Below are positions 6,351 through 10,014 of a DNA stretch of 10,014 nucleotides, in pieces (within the stretch, counting starts at the first letter, position 1; every line of letters begins with the position of its first letter). The stretch is from a bacterium UBA4883 (GTDB lineage Bacteria > Bacillota > Clostridia > Oscillospirales > Acutalibacteraceae), in assembly GCA_002399225.1 (NCBI GenBank), contig DHDF01000148.1, positions 1-10,014 on the forward strand, written 5' to 3'. The translations under genes and the position numbers were made by a program. Under the pieces are notes generated by a model. The model searched no databases, was not told where the DNA came from, and was given only the letters and a program-made list of their open reading frames with translations.

Positions 6351-6380
6351 ATAATAATAAATGTTAAGTATATGTGTCAA
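6351..6380 (-). promoter_or_regulatory. Promoter of the XRE-membrane protein operon
   Basis: Read on the minus strand, TTGACA (6380-6375) is a perfect -35 box and TATTAT (6356-6351) a 5-of-6 -10 box, with an 18-nt spacer. The region is strongly AT-rich, and the XRE start codon lies about 25 nt downstream of the predicted start point. Confidence 0.78.
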
Positions 6381-6389
6381 TTTTAGCGT

Positions 6390-6418
6390 AAAAAATCTGC
6401 CGGCAATAAAGCCGGCAG
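6390..6418 (-). terminator. Intrinsic terminator of the acpS/nnrD-lipoprotein operon
   Basis: On the minus strand CTGCCGGC and GCCGGCAG form a perfect 8-bp GC-rich stem with a 6-nt loop (6397-6418), followed by A and six T (6395-6390). It sits 15 nt after the lipoprotein stop and just before the -35 box of the next operon, so it separates the two minus-strand units. Confidence 0.92.
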
Positions 6419-6433
6419 CAATTTCAGTGGATT

Positions 6434-6967
6434 TTAATCCGGAAGCGCATCCGCGTCAGGATTCGTTCCGATCGTCTGTTGGGCGTAATCATAGAATTTC
6501 ACCTTTACCCCGCATTCCGGAACATTCAGCGCCTGAATCTGACCCGTTTCCGGATCTGCGGTCAGGGTGTAGTCATACCCGGCGTTCCCCGAAAACTCAT
6601 TGCCATGCGCTGGGGTCAGAGAGCCGGCCTTTTCCGCCTGATCCAGCGTATGGACCAGAACGGCGGCAAACGAATCCTTGGGCAGCACGCAGCTTTCGCC
6701 AGACGCAGCCAGGCCCTGGTACAAAACGGTAAAGCCGTCGCCGCTCCAGACCCAGGAAAGGCCCTGGGAACCGCCCGAAAGGATCTCCAGCTCTGCGTTT
6801 TCCTGCCCCATCCGCTGAAAAGAGCAGGTGACACTGCCGCCCGGATATTGCACATCTGCCTTACAGTCAAACTGAAAGCGAAGATTGCTGACCTCGGCTT
6901 TGGGATTTGAGCAGCCGCCGAGCAGCAGGCAAAGCGCTGCGGCGGCCGCTAAAATTCTCCGGCACAC
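6434..6967 (-). CDS. Putative small lipoprotein, unknown function
   Basis: This is a 177-residue exported protein. The N-terminus MCRRILAAAAALCLLLGGCS has a positive start, a hydrophobic core and the lipobox LGGC with the lipidated cysteine at residue 19. The mature part is mainly polar with predicted beta strands, and its end carries GYDYTLTADPETGQIQALNVP, the shape of a small beta-sheet domain. I do not recognise the family. The start codon is GTG. AGGAGG lies 11 nt upstream, slightly far but the best available. The gene begins 34 nt after the acpS/nnrD stop and ends 15 nt before a terminator, so it is the last gene of that operon. GC-rich codon use matches its operon neighbours, so it looks native. 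Confidence 0.78.
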   Translation of the reverse strand: MCRRILAAAAALCLLLGGCSNPKAEVSNLRFQFDCKADVQYPGGSVTCSFQRMGQENAELEILSGGSQGLSWVWSGDGFTVLYQGLAASGESCVLPKDSFAAVLVHTLDQAEKAGSLTPAHGNEFSGNAGYDYTLTADPETGQIQALNVPECGVKVKFYDYAQQTIGTNPDADALPD

Positions 6968-7001
6968 CAGCTGTTTTCCTCCTATCCGGGCGGCGCGCAG
7001 G

Positions 7002-8252
7002 CTACCGCCCCAACTCTGAAAACAGCACCGGCAGCTCTCTGATCAGGTCAGTGGGAAGCATGGCGCTCTGGGACAGCAACTGCGCGCAGCGGTCTCCCGC
7101 CAAACCGTGCAGATACACGGCTCCGGCCGCCGCATCAAACGGAGCAACACCCTGCGCGGCAAAGGAAGCGATCATTCCCGCCAGCACGTCCCCGCTTCCG
7201 CCTTTCGCCATGCCCGGGTTTCCGGTTGTGTTCCGGTACAGCCGGCCCTCCGGCGAAGCGACCAGCGTTCCGGCTCCTTTCAGAACAAGAACGACACCGA
7301 ACCGCCTGGCAAACGATAAGGCGCAGTTTGCCCGAGCCCTCTGAACTTCCCGCACGGTCGTTTTGAGCAAACGGGCCATTTCGCCGGGATGCGGTGTCAG
7401 GATCAGCGGAGCATGTGCTGTTTTCAGTTCATCTATATGTTCCGACACAAGATTTATGCCATCCGCGTCCAAGACAAGCGGAACTCCGGCTTCCCGAAGC
7501 AACAGGGAAACGGTCGTGCGTGCATAAGGGCTTTTTCCAAGCCCGCATCCGACTAGGCACGCACTGGCGCGGGAAAGCGCCGCCCGAAGCGATTCTTCGC
7601 CATGGCGCGTCAGACCGTTTTCTGAAGACACTTCCAGCAAAGTGAAAACGGCCTCCGGTGCAAGGGCGGCGACGACGGGATAAATGGATTTCGGCAAAGC
7701 GGTTTCCACAATGCCCGCGCCGCACCGCAAGGCGGAAAGCGTACTCATAGCGGCGGCGCCCGCCATGCCCTCGCTGCCGCAGGCACACAAAAGGCGACCG
7801 TAATCCCCTTTATTACTTTCCGGCCTGCGGGGTTTCAGCATTGAAAGCAAAATTTTTTTTCCTTCGCAATTTTCCTGCCCCACACCGCAGGGCTCTTGGC
7901 CCCAGCCGACCACGGTTGCAGCCGCGGTCGAGTCGGTATGCGTCACGCTGACGGAAAACCGGATTCCCGCCCCCAGTTCCGCAGCCTTTCCGGAAAGGCA
8001 CAGCTCCGGCCTGCCGCCCGGTGCACGCAAAAGTTCCGCTTCTCCCAGGCAAAATCCGCCGAGTCCCATGCCAATCGCTTTGGCAAACGCTTCCTTTGCG
8101 CAGAAACTGGCTGCGACACTCTGAGCGGGAAACCCGCGTTCGGCGAGTTGTTCATATTCCGTTTTTCCTAAAATTCTTTTGCAGAAGCGCGGGTTCCGCA
8201 TGGACTCCGCAATTCTTTTAATCTCAATCAGGTCAGTACCGACCAAAAGCAT
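7002..8252 (-). CDS. Fused holo-ACP synthase / ADP-dependent NAD(P)HX dehydratase
   Basis: This is one 416-residue frame with two enzymes. Residues 1-118 are holo-ACP synthase, which moves 4'-phosphopantetheine from CoA onto acyl carrier protein: VGTDLIEIKRI with metal ligand D7, FCAKEAFAKAIG with E54 and K58 at the spacing of the known AcpS active site, and SVSVTHT (100-106). Residues about 134-416 are NnrD (YjeF C-terminal domain), which repairs hydrated NADH/NADPH using ADP: LKPRRPESNKGDYGRLL, CGSEGMAGAA, LDADGIN (261-267), LTPHPGEMARLL, and NTTGNPGMAKGGSGDVLAGM (341-360) with catalytic D354. The NnrE epimerase domain usually fused to NnrD is absent. The start at 8252 fits AcpS and follows AGGTGG by 6 nt. 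The open frame upstream to 8399 is antisense-free filler inside the neighbouring gene. It overlaps the upstream membrane-protein gene by 20 nt. All key residues are present, so both activities are expected. Confidence 0.92.
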   Translation of the reverse strand: MLLVGTDLIEIKRIAESMRNPRFCKRILGKTEYEQLAERGFPAQSVAASFCAKEAFAKAIGMGLGGFCLGEAELLRAPGGRPELCLSGKAAELGAGIRFSVSVTHTDSTAAATVVGWGQEPCGVGQENCEGKKILLSMLKPRRPESNKGDYGRLLCACGSEGMAGAAAMSTLSALRCGAGIVETALPKSIYPVVAALAPEAVFTLLEVSSENGLTRHGEESLRAALSRASACLVGCGLGKSPYARTTVSLLLREAGVPLVLDADGINLVSEHIDELKTAHAPLILTPHPGEMARLLKTTVREVQRARANCALSFARRFGVVLVLKGAGTLVASPEGRLYRNTTGNPGMAKGGSGDVLAGMIASFAAQGVAPFDAAAGAVYLHGLAGDRCAQLLSQSAMLPTDLIRELPVLFSELGR

Positions 8253-8754
8253 CTCTTGCCACCTGCCTTGGTAAAAACGGCCGGATCGCATCCAGCGTCC
8301 TTTCATCCGGACTGAAAATGACAAAAACATTCCCCGCCTTTGGGTCCCGGGCGCAAAAATACCACGCGCCCTCCCCGTTCTCCGTCTCGGACGCAACAAT
8401 CCGTCTACCGTTAAATTTGGAAGATTTTACTGGGCGCTTTTGCGGATCGTATTTTCCCATCTTCTCCACCGTATGAGCGTCGATGGAAATCACCTGTTTG
8501 CGCCGGCTCTTGTGGATAATTTTGTCGATCGTGAGATTTCCGTTTGTCACACTGTATTCGAACTCCACGCTCCGCGAAGTGATCAGGAAATAGACACCGT
8601 AGGCAGCACCGGCCAAAACAAAAATCGCAAACGGCAGCAGGAAAAGTACGGAGAGAAGGACCAGGCAAATTCCGGCTGCGAGGATTCCTGCAAAAATCAG
8701 ATAATCCCGCAGGCCGAATTTCCTTTTGATCAGTTGCTCAATGAAGACATCCAT
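8233..8754 (-). CDS. Two-helix membrane protein of unknown function (DUF6106-like)
   Basis: This is a 173-residue protein. A short basic head (MDVFIEQLIKRKFGLRDYL) is followed by a hydrophobic hairpin at about 18-58 and then a cytoplasmic part. That part has alternating strands, FEYSVTNGNLTIDKIIHKSRRKQVISID, resembling a membrane-anchored PH-like domain, and ends with VFVIFSPDERTLDAIRPFLPRQV. I associate this architecture with the uncharacterised clostridial family DUF6106, from memory and only tentatively. ATG 8754 has GGGAGG 8 nt upstream. It is the first gene of an operon with the AcpS-NnrD fusion (20-nt overlap) and the lipoprotein. A role in lipid or envelope physiology is suggested by these neighbours but not shown. 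Confidence 0.78.
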   Translation of the reverse strand: MDVFIEQLIKRKFGLRDYLIFAGILAAGICLVLLSVLFLLPFAIFVLAGAAYGVYFLITSRSVEFEYSVTNGNLTIDKIIHKSRRKQVISIDAHTVEKMGKYDPQKRPVKSSKFNGRRIVASETENGEGAWYFCARDPKAGNVFVIFSPDERTLDAIRPFLPRQVARDAFGRY

Positions 8755-8767
8755 CTTCTCTTCCTCC

Positions 8768-8828
8768 CGAAAGTACCTTTTTATTTTAGCACAGAAGGAA
8801 ACCGATTACAATTTTCATCGTACTTTCG
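8768..8828. repeat. 9-bp inverted repeat bracketing the minus-strand promoter
   Basis: CGAAAGTAC at 8768-8776 is the exact reverse complement of GTACTTTCG at 8820-8828, with 43 nt between. The promoter of the membrane-protein/acpS operon lies entirely inside. One arm is beside the ribosome binding site, the other just upstream of the -35 box. It could be a two-site operator or chance. Confidence 0.45.
8783..8811 (-). promoter_or_regulatory. Promoter of the membrane protein-acpS/nnrD-lipoprotein operon
   Basis: On the minus strand TTGTAA (8811-8806) and TAAAAT (8788-8783) are separated by 17 nt. They match the sigma-A consensus at 4 of 6 and 5 of 6 positions. The start codon at 8754 is about 20 nt downstream of the predicted start point. 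The promoter diverges from the pheS promoter. Confidence 0.55.
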
Positions 8829-8869
8829 TCTCGCTGTGTTCTTTTCCACTGGAAAACAAGGATTTTCTC

Positions 8870-8898
8870 TTGCAATCGGGCAAAAAGCGTGTTATATT
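8870..8898 (+). promoter_or_regulatory. pheS: Promoter of the pheS T-box leader
   Basis: TTGCAA (8870-8875) and TATATT (8893-8898) are 17 nt apart, matching consensus at 4 of 6 and 5 of 6 positions. Transcription would start near 8905, immediately before the T-box leader. The gene itself begins about 290 nt further on. Confidence 0.65.
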
Positions 8899-8904
8899 AT
8901 GTTT

Positions 8905-9152
8905 CAAGATATTAAACAATGAAACGCGATGAAAAAGGAAGTAGTCGTTTTCTATACCGGTCAGAGAGAACGTGCCATCGGCTGAAAGCACGTTTACGGA
9001 ACGAAACGGTGAAGTTCCCTTTGGAGCGGTGCGGCTGAACCGAACGAAAGTAGGCCGTTCCGGGCGGCGCCGTTAATGGCCACTTTAAGTTACAATTAGG
9101 GTGGTACCACGGAGATTACACCTTCGTCCCTTGCGGGACGAAGGTGTTTTTT
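8905..9152 (+). promoter_or_regulatory. T-box riboswitch sensing uncharged tRNA-Phe
   Basis: This leader turns on pheS when tRNA-Phe is uncharged. The order of parts is complete: stem I with GGAAGTAG near its base, the CAGAGAG element (8962-8968), the GGCTGAAAGC apical segment (8980-8989) and GAAG-TTC-CCTTTGGAGC on its 3' side. In that last piece TTC (9015-9017) stands in the specifier position and decodes phenylalanine. The T-box AGGGTGGTACCACGG lies at 9098-9112. Its bulge TGGT would pair with an ACCA acceptor end, which fits the A discriminator of tRNA-Phe. AGGG and ACG can pair with CGTCCCT (9125-9131) to form the antiterminator, which excludes the terminator at 9118-9147. The exact 5' end is estimated from the promoter. 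Confidence 0.95.
9118..9152 (+). terminator. T-box regulated terminator upstream of pheS
   Basis: ACACCTTCGTCCC (9118-9130) and GGGACGAAGGTGT (9135-9147) form a perfect 13-bp stem with a TTGC loop, followed by a T run up to 9152. The 5' arm contains the CGTCCC needed by the antiterminator, so the two folds exclude each other. Confidence 0.95.
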
Positions 9153-9194
9153 ATTTTGTCTGAGACTGACATGAATCAGAAAGGGATGACCCGC

Positions 9195-10014
9195 ATGATA
9201 AAAGAAGATCTGGAAAACCTCCGCAAAAAGGCGGAAGGGGAACTGAAAGAGACGAAAGATAAGCAAAGCCTGGAAAACCTCCGCATTCAATATCTGGGAA
9301 AAAAGGGAGAGCTGACTGCCATTCTCAAGCAGATGCGCAATCTGCCGGAAAAAGAGCGCCCCGTGATCGGTCAGCACGCTAACGAGCTGCGTGCGCTGAT
9401 TGAAAAGGAACTGACGGACCGCGCTACGGAGCTTCACGAGGCGGAGACGGCCCAGCGCCTGAAGCGGGAGAAAATCGACGTCACCCTGCCGGGTAAACGC
9501 CGCGTTTTGGGACACAGGCATCCTCTGAGCCTAGAGCTCAGTGAAATCAAGGAAATCTTTATCGGCATGGGCTTCGACATTGTCAGCGGGCCTGAAGTTG
9601 AATACGACTATTACAATTTTGAAGCGCTCAACATGCCGAAAGACCACCCCGCGCGCGACACACAGGACACGTTTTACATCACGGACAACATCCTGCTTCG
9701 CACACAGACTTCCCCCGTGCAGGTACGCACGATGGAAAAGCAGAAACCGCCGATCCGCATAATCTCCCCCGGCCGCGTTTACCGTTCCGACGCCGTAGAC
9801 GCCACCCATTCCCCGCTGTTTCATCAGATTGAAGGGCTTGTGGTGGACAAGGACATCACGTTCTCCAACCTGAAAGGTACGCTGGAAACCATCATCAAGC
9901 GCATGTACGGCGAAGATTCCGTCGTGCGGTTCCGCCCGCACCACTTTCCGTTTACAGAACCTTCCGCCGAAGTGGACGTACAGTGCTTCCACTGCCACGG
10001 CGAGGGCTGCCGCC
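9195..10014 (+). CDS. pheS: Phenylalanyl-tRNA synthetase alpha subunit, 3' end beyond window
   Basis: The first 273 residues of PheS are present. PheS is the catalytic alpha subunit of the alpha2-beta2 class II synthetase that charges tRNA-Phe in the cytoplasm. Residues 1-95 form the helical coiled-coil arm (QYLGKKGELTAILKQMRNLP is typical). The catalytic domain follows: RRVLGHRHPLSLELSEI (102-118) and IFIGMGFDIVSGPEVEYDYYNFEALNMP (motif 1 region), DHPARDTQDTFYI (150-162), motif 2 GRVYRSDAVDATHSPLFHQIEGL (193-215) and FRPHHFPFTEPSAEVDVQCF (246-265). Motif 3 lies outside. Cysteines in CFHCHGEGC (264-272) match the PheS variants with a Cys pair. ATG 9195 is chosen because AAGGG lies 9 nt upstream and the protein then begins IKEDLENLR. 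In-frame ATGs at 9171 and 9186 have poorer sites. pheT is expected next. Confidence 0.96.
   Translation, partial: MIKEDLENLRKKAEGELKETKDKQSLENLRIQYLGKKGELTAILKQMRNLPEKERPVIGQHANELRALIEKELTDRATELHEAETAQRLKREKIDVTLPGKRRVLGHRHPLSLELSEIKEIFIGMGFDIVSGPEVEYDYYNFEALNMPKDHPARDTQDTFYITDNILLRTQTSPVQVRTMEKQKPPIRIISPGRVYRSDAVDATHSPLFHQIEGLVVDKDITFSNLKGTLETIIKRMYGEDSVVRFRPHHFPFTEPSAEVDVQCFHCHGEGCR

Noticed and set aside
6361..7344. Several overlapping plus-strand open frames opposite the lipoprotein and NnrD genes.
   Set aside because: They mirror GC-rich minus-strand genes that carry a lipobox and enzyme motifs; their products are arginine- and proline-rich and without family features.
8253..8399. Extension of the AcpS-NnrD frame by 49 residues upstream of ATG 8252.
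   Set aside because: AcpS proteins start directly with the LVGTDLI strand; the extension lies inside the upstream gene in another frame and is arginine-rich low-quality sequence.
9096..9998. Two minus-strand open frames of 141 and 155 codons opposite pheS.
   Set aside because: The plus strand encodes a full set of PheS motifs; the antisense frames have no recognisable content.
1..10014. CRISPR arrays, tRNA or rRNA genes, insertion sequences, phage integration modules.
   Set aside because: No regularly spaced repeats, cloverleaf sequences, transposase or integrase motifs were seen on reading both strands.

Overview
This window looks like a Firmicute chromosome of the class Clostridia, possibly Oscillospiraceae/Ruminococcaceae. 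The support is a T-box leader in front of pheS, strong AGGAGG-type ribosome binding sites, consensus TTGACA/TATAAT promoters, a small XRE regulator paired with a membrane protein, and a GC-richer core next to AT-richer accessory genes. The family-level placement is inference from gene content only.

Left part (1-2848, + strand): an efflux module. It starts with the last seven codons of an upstream gene, probably an ABC ATPase, whose stop overlaps the start of an ABC-2 permease. A PadR-type regulator follows with a perfect-consensus promoter and a long inverted repeat over its -10 box, overlapping by 23 nt an MFS drug:proton antiporter of the DHA1 type. Two near-identical ~25-bp direct repeats bracket the PadR-MFS pair.

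Middle part (2849-5670): about 390 nt with only decayed-looking coding traces, then two overlapping, markedly AT-rich glycosyltransferase genes: a GT-B enzyme and a protein with two GT2-like domains, the second degenerate and short. They are probably an acquired surface-glycan or protein-glycosylation module.

Right part, minus strand (5671-8828): first an XRE regulator with a four-helix membrane protein, under its own promoter with a dyad at the predicted start site. Then a GC-rich operon reads from a divergent promoter at ~8.8 kb: a two-helix membrane protein, a fused AcpS/NAD(P)HX dehydratase, and a small lipoprotein, closed by a strong intrinsic terminator at 6390-6418.

Right end, plus strand (8870-10014): a complete tRNA-Phe-responsive T-box riboswitch (UUC specifier, UGGU acceptor bulge, terminator) controls pheS, which runs off the window. 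I found no tRNA, rRNA, CRISPR array or intact insertion sequence. The most unusual features are the AcpS-NnrD fusion, the PadR operator, the repeats bracketing the PadR-MFS cassette, and the two-domain glycosyltransferase.
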